A program made the position numbers and the translations under genes. Of a stretch of 64,000 nt of DNA, positions 27,065 through 40,166 are shown one piece after another (the first letter of the stretch is position 1; the number at the start of each line of letters is the position of its first letter). Under the pieces are notes generated by a model. That model did no database searches. It saw only the letters and a program-made list of their open reading frames with translations, and was not told the origin of the DNA. Origin of the DNA: Thermovibrio guaymasensis (GTDB taxonomy: Bacteria; Aquificota; Aquificia; Desulfurobacteriales; Desulfurobacteriaceae); the NCBI RefSeq assembly GCF_003633715.1, contig NZ_RBIE01000002.1, positions 1 to 64,000 of the forward strand. Reading direction: 5' to 3'.

Positions 27065-28103
27065 CGCCGCTCTCCTTCTTCGTAAGGAAACTCTCAAAGA
27101 TTGGAACCAAAGTAACGGCAAGGGGAACGGAAATAACAATTCCGAGAAAGCCTCCCAAGTAACCGCCGACGAAAAGTGAAAAGAGGATTAAGAGGGGGTT
27201 AACTCCTGTAGTTCTACTCATTATAACTGGGTAGATTAAGTTCTCAAGGCCTGCCTCTGTTAGGAAAACTATCACAACTCCTATAACTGCTCCCAAGGTT
27301 CCGTTGTCAAAGATAGCTAAGAGAAGGGAGGGAATGAGGCCAGAGAAGAAGCCAACGTAGGGTATCATGTTGAGGGCTCCTGCGATAAAACCGATTAAAA
27401 AGGCATACTTTATCCCAACCAGGTAGAGGCCAAAGGCTATGTAAAAACCTACAAAAACAGCTACGGCAAGTTGACCAATAAGGTAGCTAGATAGGGAATC
27501 GTGAACCTTTTGAAGGAGCTCCTTAAGCTCACACTGTATTTTCTTAGGGGCAAGAACAATGTAGAGTCTCACGAGCTTATCGGCATTAGTTAAGAAGTAA
27601 TAGGTTAAAAACGGAATTAAAACTACGTTAATTACGATGGAAATTACCGAAAAAACACCTGAAAAGAACCTTGAAACTAAGTTACCTATGGGAAGGTTTC
27701 CCAGCCTCTGATAAACCTCCTTTATTACTAACTGAAGGGTTTCCGAGTTAAAGTGCAGTTTCTTGGAAAAATGTTGACCAAAATACTTGTAGAAGAAGTA
27801 ATCAAGCTTTTTCCCGAGAGTAGGAAGGTAGTCTATAAAGCTTTGAACCTGAGTAATCACTGTAGGCAAAATCACAAAGATAGCAATAAAGAGGATTAAG
27901 AAAAGGGTTAAAATAGTTAAAATTGCAGAAATAGTTTTCCTACCCTTTGTATTCCTCTTAAAGAAGAGGTAAACCGGCCAGGAGACGTAAGAGAGGGCCA
28001 TTGCAATAAAGAAGGGAAGTAGAGCAGGCTTAAGTATAAAGAGGGTCAATATCAAAATAGCGATAGTAAGGAACAGGTAAATTTCTGCAAAGTACTTACT
28101 CAC
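27042..28103 (-). CDS. AI-2E/PerM-family membrane transporter
   Basis: A 353-residue polytopic protein with about eight hydrophobic segments: an N-terminal pair, a middle soluble stretch (about 105-175) and a C-terminal block with GALNMIPYVGFFSGLIPSLL and FLGIVISVPLAV. This is the pattern of the AI-2E exporter/PerM family, whose members export signals or act as Na+/H+ antiporters; the substrate here is unknown. The GTG start at 28103 has GGGAG at the right spacing; ATG 28151 lies inside pgsA. Confidence 0.87.
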   Translation of the reverse strand: MSKYFAEIYLFLTIAILILTLFILKPALLPFFIAMALSYVSWPVYLFFKRNTKGRKTISAILTILTLFLILFIAIFVILPTVITQVQSFIDYLPTLGKKLDYFFYKYFGQHFSKKLHFNSETLQLVIKEVYQRLGNLPIGNLVSRFFSGVFSVISIVINVVLIPFLTYYFLTNADKLVRLYIVLAPKKIQCELKELLQKVHDSLSSYLIGQLAVAVFVGFYIAFGLYLVGIKYAFLIGFIAGALNMIPYVGFFSGLIPSLLLAIFDNGTLGAVIGVVIVFLTEAGLENLIYPVIMSRTTGVNPLLILFSLFVGGYLGGFLGIVISVPLAVTLVPIFESFLTKKESGVACGDNG

Positions 28104-28635
28104 TGCTAAGCTCCCTAATCCCCCTAAAAGTGTAGATAACAGCCGATACAACGGTAAAGAACCCGGTCAAAACAAACAGGACTTCAAAAATGTACCTTGG
28201 AATGAACTTAAAGTTCAAGTTAAAGAGAACCAGAAAGAGGGTAAAGAATTGAAAAAATGCAGTTAGCTTACCTAAGAAGTTAGGCCTTATTCTGTCAAGC
28301 CTTCCAAAAGCTGAGAGTAACCACCCTCCAAAAAGTAATAGAACGTCCCTACTGATAACAGTAATGCTCAACCACACGGGAATTGCCCTATCAAAGTAGG
28401 AAAGTAAGAAAAACCCTGAGTCTATAAGGGCCTTATCCGCAACAGGGTCAAGGATTACCCCCAGTTTTGTTATTTGGTTTAAACGCCTTGCTAGGAAACC
28501 ATCAAGGGCATCGCTTAAAGCTGCCATAACGAAAACGGCAAAGGCCAACTTGAAATTGTGGTAGAAAGAGGCCATAATGAAAACCGGTATCAAGAAAACC
28601 CTTACAAGAGTTATAAGGTTAGGAACGCTGAGCAA
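28096..28635 (-). CDS. pgsA: CDP-diacylglycerol-glycerol-3-phosphate phosphatidyltransferase
   Basis: PgsA makes phosphatidylglycerol phosphate at the inner membrane. The 179 residues contain the CDP-alcohol phosphotransferase motif DALDGFLARRLNQITKLG ending in DPVADK, with four to five transmembrane helices around it. The N-terminus LSVPNLITLVRVFLIP is typical of the family. The start is TTG 28635, 21 bases from the divergent nadC start. First gene of the thirteen-gene minus-strand operon running to nth. Confidence 0.93.
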   Translation of the reverse strand: MLSVPNLITLVRVFLIPVFIMASFYHNFKLAFAVFVMAALSDALDGFLARRLNQITKLGVILDPVADKALIDSGFFLLSYFDRAIPVWLSITVISRDVLLLFGGWLLSAFGRLDRIRPNFLGKLTAFFQFFTLFLVLFNLNFKFIPRYIFEVLFVLTGFFTVVSAVIYTFRGIRELSSE

Positions 28636-28642
28636 TACTCTT

Positions 28643-28652
28643 CCTCCGGAGG
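28643..28652. promoter_or_regulatory. Palindromic ribosome-binding site shared by divergent pgsA and nadC
   Basis: CCTCCGGAGG is a perfect 10-bp palindrome. Read rightward, GGAGG is the ribosome-binding site of nadC (ATG 28657); read leftward, the other arm is the ribosome-binding site of pgsA (TTG 28635). Only 21 bp separate the two start codons, so neither promoter can lie between them; each must be inside the opposite gene. Confidence 0.75.
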
Positions 28653-28656
28653 TTTT

Positions 28657-29497
28657 ATGAATACTTTAGTACTCAGGGAGACAATTTTAAACTTTCTGAA
28701 GGAGGATCTGGGAATAACCGGTGACTGGAGCTCTCTAAACCTAAAGGGAAAGAAATTAAGGGGAACAATAGTTGCAAAAGAAGAGTTTATACTCTGCGGA
28801 ACCTTCCTATTTGAAGAAGTAATTAGAACACTTGATACTGAGGCAGCCTTCAGGTGGAAGTTTAAGGATGGGGAAAGGGTTAAAAAAGGGGTAATCGGAG
28901 AAGTAGAGGCTGATGGGTGCGCCCTCTTATCTGCTGAAAGGACCGCCCTAAACCTTCTTCAAAGGCTAAGCGGAATTTCAACAAAGACTAGAGAAATGGT
29001 AGAAATCCTCAAAGGCAGTAGGGTAAAACTACTTGATACGAGGAAAACAACTCCCGGACTGAGGGTACTTGAAAAGTACGCAACGAAGGTAGGAGGAGTC
29101 TTGAACCACAGGTTCGGCCTTTTTGATGCAGTGATGGTGAAGGATAATCACATAAAGGCCTACGGAAGCCTTGAAAGGGCGGTCGTTGAAATAAGGAAGT
29201 CAATTCCCGTAACGATGAAAGTTGAAGTAGAGGTTGAAAGTGAGGAACAGTTAAATCAGGCCCTAGCAGTTATTGATCTTATTGATATCGTAATGCTTGA
29301 CAACTGGGAAATAGGTAAGGTTGAAGAAGCAGCGAGGAAGTTAAAGGAGAGGAAACCTTCACTTAAAGTAGAGCTCTCAGGCGGCATTAACGAGGAGAAG
29401 CTAAAACTAGTTAAGGACTTACCGATAGATTTTGTCTCAACCAGCAAGGTAATAACAGGTGCTAAGTGGGTAGATATAAGCCTGGAGGTGGAAAGAG

Positions 29498-29520
<23 letters not shown>
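28657..29520 (+). CDS. nadC: Nicotinate-nucleotide pyrophosphorylase (carboxylating)
   Basis: NadC (quinolinate phosphoribosyltransferase) makes nicotinate mononucleotide from quinolinate and PRPP in NAD synthesis. The 287 residues show ERTALNLLQRLSGIST, the active-site KLLDTRKTTPGLR, the NHRFGLFDAVMVKDNHI segment and ELSGGIN. ATG 28657 with GGAGG is clear; the upstream open frame reads backwards through pgsA and is ignored. It overlaps cvpA by 23 bp. Confidence 0.96.
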
Positions 29521-32296
<2,776 letters not shown>

Positions 32297-32331
32297 TATT
32301 ATTACCGCCAAGTAAGTAGCCTGGGGGCAGT

Positions 32332-34629
32332 ATGAGAAGAATTGCTCTTTTAATAGTCTTAGTTCTGGGGATACTATCACAGGGAGCTCCTGCACAGGAA
32401 GAGTTTAAAGGGAAAGTCGTTGAAAAAGTAATAGTAATAGGAAACGAAGCCGTCCCAAAGGAAACTATCCTCTACTACATATCTGAAAAGCCGGGAAAGA
32501 AGTTCTCACCCAAACAGGTGGCAAAAGATATTAAAAACCTATTTAAGCTGGGATACTTTGAAAATATCTCCGTTGACGTTAAAGAGGGCAAAAGAGGGGT
32601 AATCCTCAGGTACTTCGTAAAGGAAAAACCGGTAATTACAGACATTGTCTTTAAAGGAAACAAGGCAATAAGCTCAAAGAAGCTCAAAGAGGAACTTGGA
32701 CTTATCAGCGAAGAGGGAGAAGAGACAAAACTTCAAAAACCCTTAGACTACAAATACCTAGACCAGTTAAAGCAGAAAATAGAGGAAATCTACCTCAAAA
32801 AGGGATATCCGGGAACAGAGGTTTACTACACAATAGAGAGGGTTTCACCGACAAAAGCAGTTGCAACCTTTGTAATATCTGAAGGTCAGAAGGCAAACGT
32901 CTGCTCAATTGAGGTAAAGGGAAATAGGGAGATAAGTTCAGGTGAAATTGAAAACGTTCTAGTAACAAAGCCTAAATCAATACTAAGACTCAGGTTCAAC
33001 GCTCCACTTTCCCAGTCCAATCTGGAAGAAGACGTAAAGAGAATAAGGGAGCTCTACTACAAGGAAGGTTACCTTGACGTAGAGGTTGGAGAACCTCAGG
33101 TAGTTAAGGTTGGAAAGGGATGTTACAAGGTTATCTACCAGATAGTTAAGGAAGGAAAGCCCTACAAGTTTGGAAAGGTAGAGTTTGAAGGGAATAGGCT
33201 CTTTTCAAGGAAGGACCTCCTTAAGCTCAGTAAGAAGGTAAGGCCCGGAAAGAGGTTTAACAGGGAAGCCGTGGACAAACTAGTAAGAAAAATAATTAGG
33301 AAGTACGGGGAGCTCGGCTTTATCTTTGCAAACGTAGTTCCTGAAGTTAAAGTCCACCCTGAAACCTACACGGCAGACGTTACCTTCCACATCTACGAGG
33401 GAGAAAGGGCTTACGTAAGGTGGATAAACATTAAAGGGAACGTCTCAACAAGGGACAGGACAATAAGGAGAGAACTAGACCTTTACGAAACTGGAATATT
33501 CAACACGATAAGGCTTGAGCGTTCAATAAGGAGGCTGTTTAACACAGGTTACTTTGAGAACGTTGACGTAAAGCCAAAGGTAGTTGAGGGAACGAATAAG
33601 GTAGACGTAAACGTTAACGTTAAGGAAAGGCTTACAGGAATGTTCTCAGTAGGAGCAGGCTACAGCTCCGTTTCAAGACTTGTGGCAATGGTAGGACTAT
33701 CAAAGGGCAACCTTTTCGGAACAGGAGATTCAGGCTCAATAAACCTTCAGGCGGGCTCAAAGGTATTTGACTTCTCCTTTTCTTACAACCACAAGTGGTG
33801 GCTTGACAAACCTCAAACCCTTTCCATAGGGCTTTACAACACAAGGTACGAGTACTTTACGTACACAAGTAAGAAAACGGGCTTTTCAGCACTGGTTAGC
33901 AGAAGATTCTGGGAAGACTGGAAGGCCGGAGTAGGCTACACGATAGAGAAGGACAAGATTACAGACATTGATGAAGACGCTCCAAACATAATTAAAGAGG
34001 AAGAGGGAAGCGAAACGATAGGCCTTGCAACCGCCTTCGTTTCAAGGGACTTAAGGGATAACAGGTTCCTTCCCCATAAAGGGGACTACATAAAGTTAAC
34101 AACTCAAGTTGCAGGGGATTACCTCTTCGGAGATAAGAACTTCTACAAGGTAATCGGTGAGTACGCCTACTACTTCAACTTTAACGATTTACCAATAGAT
34201 TTGGAGCTGCCCTTCATAGCATCGGTCCACGCTAAAGTAGGTTATGCAGAGGCCTTTGGAGATACCTCAAGGCTCCCAATTGACTACAGGTTCTACGTTG
34301 GAGGGGACACGAGCGTGAGGGGATTTAAGTGGGGTGAAGCCGGTCCAAAGGACAAAGACGGCGACCCCGAAGGTGCCAACAGGGAACTCATCTTTAACTT
34401 TGAACTCGGATACGACGTAACGAGGATGCTAAGGCTAATCTCATTCGTTGACGTAGGAGGAGGTTGGTGGGATAAGTACAAACTTGGAGACATGAGGAAA
34501 TCTGCAGGACTTGGTATAAGGGTCTTAACTCCAATGGGACCGATCAGGCTTGATATAGGCTGGAAGTTAGATAGGAAAAGTGGAGAGAGCTCTTCCCAGT
34601 GGCACTTTGGAATGGGAAGTTACTTCTAA
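32332..34629 (+). CDS. bamA: Outer membrane assembly factor BamA
   Basis: BamA folds beta-barrel proteins into the outer membrane. The 765 residues carry a signal peptide (cleavage near QGAPA, about residue 21), a periplasmic series of POTRA domains (about 24-420; repeated I-x-G-N motifs such as VIGNEAVPKETILYYI, FKGNKAISSKKLKEEL and VKGNREISSGEIENVL) and a C-terminal 16-strand barrel with GGDTSVRGFKWGEAG and final Phe. It heads bamA-skp-lpxD, the common envelope-biogenesis order. It proves an outer membrane. Confidence 0.97.
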   Translation: MRRIALLIVLVLGILSQGAPAQEEFKGKVVEKVIVIGNEAVPKETILYYISEKPGKKFSPKQVAKDIKNLFKLGYFENISVDVKEGKRGVILRYFVKEKPVITDIVFKGNKAISSKKLKEELGLISEEGEETKLQKPLDYKYLDQLKQKIEEIYLKKGYPGTEVYYTIERVSPTKAVATFVISEGQKANVCSIEVKGNREISSGEIENVLVTKPKSILRLRFNAPLSQSNLEEDVKRIRELYYKEGYLDVEVGEPQVVKVGKGCYKVIYQIVKEGKPYKFGKVEFEGNRLFSRKDLLKLSKKVRPGKRFNREAVDKLVRKIIRKYGELGFIFANVVPEVKVHPETYTADVTFHIYEGERAYVRWINIKGNVSTRDRTIRRELDLYETGIFNTIRLERSIRRLFNTGYFENVDVKPKVVEGTNKVDVNVNVKERLTGMFSVGAGYSSVSRLVAMVGLSKGNLFGTGDSGSINLQAGSKVFDFSFSYNHKWWLDKPQTLSIGLYNTRYEYFTYTSKKTGFSALVSRRFWEDWKAGVGYTIEKDKITDIDEDAPNIIKEEEGSETIGLATAFVSRDLRDNRFLPHKGDYIKLTTQVAGDYLFGDKNFYKVIGEYAYYFNFNDLPIDLELPFIASVHAKVGYAEAFGDTSRLPIDYRFYVGGDTSVRGFKWGEAGPKDKDGDPEGANRELIFNFELGYDVTRMLRLISFVDVGGGWWDKYKLGDMRKSAGLGIRVLTPMGPIRLDIGWKLDRKSGESSSQWHFGMGSYF

Positions 34630-34641
34630 GGAGGTTCTAAT

Positions 34642-35181
34642 ATGAAGAAACTATTTACTGTAGGCCTTATAGCGACTTTAGCATTTGGAACTCTTAACCC
34701 AGCAGTGGCTAAAACTTCAAAGGCTCAAAACCAGCAGTTTGTAGTTTACTACGTTGATATGCAGAGGATAGTTAACGAGTCTGCAAAGGGCAAACAGGCA
34801 AAGAGTCTCCTTGAGGCTAAAATAGCAAAGGCAAGGAGGAAGATAGAGTCCCTCCAGAAAGAAATTGAGAAGATAAAGAAAGACCTCTCCTCTCCTGTCC
34901 TCAGCAAAGAGGCAAAAGAGCAGAAAGAGACAGAGCTTCAGCAGAAGATAAGGGAGCTCCGAAGGTTTCAACAGGATGCCCAGATAGAGATAGCAAACCT
35001 TGAGAAGAAGTACACCTACGAAATTATTAACGAGGCGGTTAAGGTAATAAAGAACTACCAGAAGGATCACAGGATACCGATGATAATAGAGGCCAGAGAG
35101 GCAGGAATAATTGCTGCTGACCCTAAGTACGATCTTACAGAGAAGATAATTAAACTCTACGACCAGCAGGCAGGAAAATGA
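34642..35181 (+). CDS. skp: OmpH/Skp-like periplasmic chaperone
   Basis: A 179-residue periplasmic protein with a signal peptide (probable cleavage after NPAVA, residue 23) and a long helical coiled coil rich in Lys, Glu and Gln (about 50-130). This is the Skp/OmpH fold that holds unfolded outer-membrane proteins in a trimeric jellyfish-like cavity. The sequence [20 protein letters not shown] is the typical beginning. It is 12 bp after bamA and overlaps lpxD by 4 bp. Confidence 0.9.
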   Translation: MKKLFTVGLIATLAFGTLNPAVAKTSKAQNQQFVVYYVDMQRIVNESAKGKQAKSLLEAKIAKARRKIESLQKEIEKIKKDLSSPVLSKEAKEQKETELQQKIRELRRFQQDAQIEIANLEKKYTYEIINEAVKVIKNYQKDHRIPMIIEAREAGIIAADPKYDLTEKIIKLYDQQAGK

Positions 35182-36179
35182 AGTTAAGAGAGCTTGCCGA
35201 GAAGTTCGGGTGCAGATTAGTTGGAAACGGAGAAACTGAGATAACGGGAGTTGCAGAAATTCACAGGGCTGGTCCCGGCCAGATTACCTTCTTAACAAAC
35301 CCCAGGTATAAAAAGTTCCTCAAAGGAACAAAGGCCTCTGCAGTTCTAACCGGTAGCGAAATTAAGGAGATAAAGATACCTCAGCTTATCTGCGAAGAGC
35401 CCTACGTCGTCTTTGCAAAGCTCCTAGCCCTCTTTTACCCGGAAAAGCTGCCTGAACCTCAGATCTCACCTAAAGCTTCAATTTCCAAAACAGCTAATAT
35501 AGGTAATAACTGCTACGTAGGGGATTTTGCCTTTATAGGGGAAAACACGACCATAGGGGACAACTGCTTCATATTTCCCGGCGTTTACGTAGGTAACAAC
35601 TGTCAAATAGGTAAGGGAACGGTTATCTTTCCCAACGTTTCAATCTACGACGGAACGGTAATAGGAAGGGGAGTGAGGGTTCACTCTGGAACCGTAATCG
35701 GCTCAGACGGTTTCGGATACGCCTTCAGCAAAAAGGAGATGAAAATATACAAAGTTCCTCAAAGGGGAAGGGTAGTTATTGAGGACTTCGTTGAAATAGG
35801 CGCCAACACGACGATAGACAGGGGAACGATAGGGGAGACCTTAATAGGTGAAGGAACGAAAATAGATAATCTAGTTCAAATAGGCCACAACGTAAAGATA
35901 GGAAAATACTGTTTCATAGTCTCCCAAGTTGGAATTTCCGGAAGTACGAAGATAGGGAACTTCGTTACCCTTGCAGGGAAAGTCGGAGTTGCCGGCCACA
36001 TTGAAGTTGGGGATAACATAACCGTAGGCGCCAAGTCAGGGATTACAAAGAGCCTAAAAGAGCCGGGAACTTACGCAGGATTTCCAGCAAGGCCCTACAG
36101 GGAATGGAGGAAAATTCAAGCCTTAATTGATAGGCTTCCGGAAATTTACGAAAAGGTAAAAAGACTCTTAAAGAGCTAA
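35178..36179 (+). CDS. lpxD: UDP-3-O-(3-hydroxyacyl)glucosamine N-acyltransferase
   Basis: LpxD adds the second acyl chain in lipid A synthesis. The 333 residues have an N-terminal uridine-binding domain (about 1-95), a left-handed beta helix of hexapeptide repeats (about 96-280, runs such as [13 protein letters not shown]) and a C-terminal helix. The catalytic His is in QIGHNVKIG. It starts within the skp stop (ATGA). A lipid A pathway therefore exists, consistent with a true outer membrane. Confidence 0.96.
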   Translation: MKLRELAEKFGCRLVGNGETEITGVAEIHRAGPGQITFLTNPRYKKFLKGTKASAVLTGSEIKEIKIPQLICEEPYVVFAKLLALFYPEKLPEPQISPKASISKTANIGNNCYVGDFAFIGENTTIGDNCFIFPGVYVGNNCQIGKGTVIFPNVSIYDGTVIGRGVRVHSGTVIGSDGFGYAFSKKEMKIYKVPQRGRVVIEDFVEIGANTTIDRGTIGETLIGEGTKIDNLVQIGHNVKIGKYCFIVSQVGISGSTKIGNFVTLAGKVGVAGHIEVGDNITVGAKSGITKSLKEPGTYAGFPARPYREWRKIQALIDRLPEIYEKVKRLLKS

Positions 36180-37448
<1,269 letters not shown>

Positions 37449-37466
37449 GGTAAGAAACGCAAATAA

Positions 37467-37492
37467 AAAAGCCCCGCTTAAGCGGGGCTTTT
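37467..37492. terminator. Bidirectional terminator between ahcY and the tRNA genes
   Basis: A perfect 26-bp inverted repeat: AAAAGCCCCGCTT at 37467-37479 and its complement AAGCGGGGCTTTT at 37480-37492, giving a GC-rich stem with A-tract on one side and T-tract on the other. It can stop ahcY transcripts rightward and tRNA transcripts leftward. The 45 bp to the first tRNA hold nothing else I recognise. Confidence 0.92.
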
Positions 37493-37537
37493 CATTTTTA
37501 AGGGAATTGGCGCCCGCAATGGACGATTAAGGCTTGA

Positions 37538-37632
<95 letters not shown>

Positions 37633-37644
37633 AAAAAAATAAAG

Positions 37645-37720
<76 letters not shown>

Positions 37721-37725
37721 ATTAG

Positions 37726-37820
37726 TGGCGGAGGGGGAGGGATTTGAACCCCCGGAGGGCTGGTTAGGCCCTCAGGTGATTTCAAGTCACCCGCCTTCAG
37801 CCAGACTCGGCCACCCCTCC
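37726..37820 (-). tRNA. tRNA-Ser (TGA anticodon)
   Basis: A 95-base class II tRNA with encoded CCA. Acceptor GGAGGGG/CCCCTCC, anticodon stem GGTGA/TCACC around CTTGAAA (anticodon TGA), and a long variable arm with GGGC...GCCC identify serine. First gene of the array, nine or so bases after the predicted transcription start. Confidence 0.97.
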
Positions 37821-37823
37821 GCG

Positions 37824-37852
37824 TTGCGATTAAGAAAGATATGCCCTATGTT
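37824..37852 (+). promoter_or_regulatory. Candidate promoter of the trm112-rlmN operon
   Basis: TTGCGA (37824-37829) and TATGTT (37847-37852) with a 17-bp spacer read rightward (4/6 matches each). Start site about 37859, with the GGAGGT ribosome-binding site at 37874. It overlaps the oppositely directed tRNA promoter almost completely, so the two cannot be used at once on the same DNA. Confidence 0.5.
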
Positions 37853-37864
37853 TTAGTGTGTCAA
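37836..37864 (-). promoter_or_regulatory. Strong sigma70-type promoter of the tRNA array
   Basis: On the minus strand, a perfect TTGACA (37864-37859) and TATCTT (37841-37836) are separated by exactly 17 bp. Transcription would begin near 37829, just before tRNA-Ser(TGA). It is the best promoter in the window. Confidence 0.85.
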
Positions 37865-37883
37865 GCCATCTTTGGAGGTAATT

Positions 37884-38054
37884 ATGATTCCTGAAGAGCT
37901 CCTAAAAGTCCTTGCATGCCCAAAGTGTAAGGGAGACCTGGAGTACAGAGAGAAGGAGCAAAAGCTCATATGCCATAAGTGTAAGCTGGCATACCCGATA
38001 GTTGACGACATTCCAGTAATGCTCATAGACGAGGCTGAGGAAATTGATGAGTAA
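37884..38054 (+). CDS. Trm112-like zinc-binding small protein
   Basis: A 56-residue protein with the Trm112 pattern: [16 protein letters not shown], a second CHKC pair, and [13 protein letters not shown] at the end. The Cys pairs form a zinc ribbon. In eukaryotes and archaea Trm112 activates methyltransferases; bacterial members are uncharacterised. It overlaps the tiny membrane protein gene by 8 bp and shares an operon with rlmN, an RNA methyltransferase, which suggests but does not prove a link. ATG 37884 follows TTGGAGGT. Confidence 0.9.
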   Translation: MIPEELLKVLACPKCKGDLEYREKEQKLICHKCKLAYPIVDDIPVMLIDEAEEIDE

Positions 38055-38157
38055 GTTAAGCCTTGGCCTTTCTGTCCTCATAACGGTTGTCTTTATCGGT
38101 TCAACCCTTTACGGAATCTACAGAACTATTAAGAGGAGAAGAGATGGAGAAAGTTGA
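38047..38157 (+). CDS. Small single-pass membrane protein, 36 residues
   Basis: ATG 38047 begins a 36-codon frame that fills the space between the Trm112-like gene and rlmN. It starts inside the Trm112 stop region (8-bp overlap), has a GAGGA ribosome-binding site five bases upstream, and ends within the first codons of rlmN (14-bp overlap). The product has one hydrophobic helix ([20 protein letters not shown], residues 4-23) followed by a basic tail ([12 protein letters not shown]), the shape of a positive-inside membrane anchor. No family is recognised. Confidence 0.65.
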   Translation: MSKLSLGLSVLITVVFIGSTLYGIYRTIKRRRDGES

Positions 38158-39196
38158 TATAAAGAGTTTGACTATGGAAGAACTAAAGGACTTTGTAAAG
38201 GAACTGGGGCTTGAAAGCTACAGGGCAAAGCAGATAGCCCAGTGGCTCTACAAAAAGAGAGTTTCCTCATTTGAACAGATGACCAACCTATCAAAGGAGG
38301 TAAGGAAGCTCCTTTCGGAAAAAGCTGAACTCCACCCCCTTAAACTAGTCAAAGTAGAGGAATCCTCAGACGGAACGAGAAAGTACCTATTTGAGCTAAG
38401 AGATGGAAACAGAATAGAGAGCGTATTCATTCCGGAAAGGGGATGGAACACCATTTGCGTTTCCACACAGGTCGGGTGCCCCATCGGATGTAAGTTCTGC
38501 TTAACTGCAAAGGACGGGTTCACCAGGAACCTTACTCCATCGGAAATCGTTGAACAGTACATAGCAGTCCAGAGGGACGTAGGAGAGGAGAGGAGGATTT
38601 CAAACGTCGTTTTTATGGGAATGGGAGAGCCCCTTTTAAGCTTTGATAACGTTAAGAAAGCCGTTGAAATCATGACCAACAGAGATATGCTGGACTTATC
38701 AACCAGGAAGTTAACTATTTCAACCGTTGGAATAGTTCCGGGGATTGAAAGAATGGCAAAGGAGATGAACAGAGTAAAACTTGCAATCTCCCTACACGCA
38801 ACGACCGATGAGGTAAGGAACTACCTGGTTCCCGTCAACAGAAAATACCCGATTAGCAGGATAATGGAAGTTCTAAGGAAATACCCTGCAGATAACAACA
38901 GGAGAATAATGATTGAGTACGTTATGCTGAAAGACGTTAACGATTCTCTGGAAGACGCAAAAAGGCTTGCAAAGATGGTCAAAGGCCTACCAGTTAAGGT
39001 AAACCTGATACCCTTCAACCCTTACCCTGGAGCTCCCTTTGAGCCAACACCGAGGGAAAAAATTGAAGAGTTTCAGAAAGTTCTGTGGGACAGGAACATA
39101 GCAGCCTTCATTAGGGAATCAAGGGGCCAAGACATATCGGCAGCATGCGGAATGCTAAGGACGAAGGAGAGAGGCTGTAAAATAACAGAAAACTAG
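38144..39196 (+). CDS. rlmN: Dual-specificity RNA methyltransferase RlmN
   Basis: RlmN is a radical SAM enzyme that makes 2-methyladenosine at 23S rRNA A2503 and tRNA A37. The 350 residues show the cluster-binding CPIGCKFC, MGMGEPLLSFDNV and the methyl-accepting Cys near the C-terminus in GQDISAACGMLR. ATG 38144 is preferred over the longer frame from 38087, which would overlap the small membrane protein. The ribosome-binding site AGAGGAGAAG is upstream. Second or third gene of its operon. Confidence 0.96.
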   Translation: MEKVDIKSLTMEELKDFVKELGLESYRAKQIAQWLYKKRVSSFEQMTNLSKEVRKLLSEKAELHPLKLVKVEESSDGTRKYLFELRDGNRIESVFIPERGWNTICVSTQVGCPIGCKFCLTAKDGFTRNLTPSEIVEQYIAVQRDVGEERRISNVVFMGMGEPLLSFDNVKKAVEIMTNRDMLDLSTRKLTISTVGIVPGIERMAKEMNRVKLAISLHATTDEVRNYLVPVNRKYPISRIMEVLRKYPADNNRRIMIEYVMLKDVNDSLEDAKRLAKMVKGLPVKVNLIPFNPYPGAPFEPTPREKIEEFQKVLWDRNIAAFIRESRGQDISAACGMLRTKERGCKITEN

Positions 39197-39211
39197 AGCG
39201 GGGAGGAAAAG

Positions 39212-40147
39212 ATGGCCGTTCCACTTTCAGTTTACCTGTTTCAGAAGAAGGAAGAGATGGAGTGGCTGGACGATGAACTCATACTCCTATTAAACGAGAT
39301 AGCCACCGCTACAAAGGAAATTGCAGGAAAAGTAAGGAAAGCAGGACTCCTCGGAGTACTTGGAAGTGCCGGAAAGGTTAACGTTCAGGGAGAGGAAGTC
39401 CAAAAGCTTGATGAACTTGCAAACGAAATCCTGATTGAGAGCTTAAAGAACTGCGGCAAAGCATGCCAGATAACATCGGAAGAGGTAGAGGACTGCCTCA
39501 TAGTTTCTGAGAAGGGTTACGCAGTAGCCTTTGACCCCCTTGACGGTTCCTCAAACATTGACGTTAACGTAAGCATCGGAACAATCTTCTCAATACAGAA
39601 GGACAGTATTATGAAACCTGGTAGAGAGCAGGTTGCTGCAGGCTACGTAATTTACGGACCGTCAACTATGCTCGTAATGAGCCTAGGAAGGGGAGTCGTT
39701 GCCTTTACACTCGATCCAGAAAGCGGCAATTACCTACTCTCCCACCCAGAAGTAAAGATGCCTGAGAAAGGAAAGATCTACTCAATAAACGAGGCCAACA
39801 GGAACAAGTGGACAAATGAAGGTTTGAGGAGGTTCGTAGATTCACTAAAAGAGGAGAAGTACACGCTAAGGTACGTCGGTTCAATGGTTGCTGACGTCCA
39901 CAGAACCCTATTTAAAGGTGGAATCTTCATTTACCCTGCAGATAAGAAGAACACCAGCGGTAAACTTAGGCTCCTTTACGAGGCAAACCCAATGGCCTTC
40001 TTAATTGAACAAGCCGGTGGAATGGCCTCAACCGGAGAGAAACCGATTTTAGAAGTCGTTCCTAAGGAGCTCCACCAGAGAGTCCCGGTGATTTTGGGAA
40101 GTAAGTGGGAAGTAGAAAAGTGCCTTGAGTTTATAGGGCAGGAATAA
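39212..40147 (+). CDS. fbp: Fructose-1,6-bisphosphatase, class I
   Basis: Class I FBPase catalyses the irreversible step of gluconeogenesis, fructose-1,6-bisphosphate to fructose-6-phosphate. The 311 residues contain the metal-binding DPLDGSSNID, IFSIQKDS, and YVGSMVADVHR near the C-terminus with phosphate-binding residues. It fits autotrophic growth, as does GAPDH at 30075. ATG 39212 has GGGGAGGAAAAG upstream. Slightly short compared with E. coli (332) but complete. Confidence 0.95.
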   Translation: MAVPLSVYLFQKKEEMEWLDDELILLLNEIATATKEIAGKVRKAGLLGVLGSAGKVNVQGEEVQKLDELANEILIESLKNCGKACQITSEEVEDCLIVSEKGYAVAFDPLDGSSNIDVNVSIGTIFSIQKDSIMKPGREQVAAGYVIYGPSTMLVMSLGRGVVAFTLDPESGNYLLSHPEVKMPEKGKIYSINEANRNKWTNEGLRRFVDSLKEEKYTLRYVGSMVADVHRTLFKGGIFIYPADKKNTSGKLRLLYEANPMAFLIEQAGGMASTGEKPILEVVPKELHQRVPVILGSKWEVEKCLEFIGQE

Positions 40148-40166
40148 CCTATCTGAGGAGGAGGAG

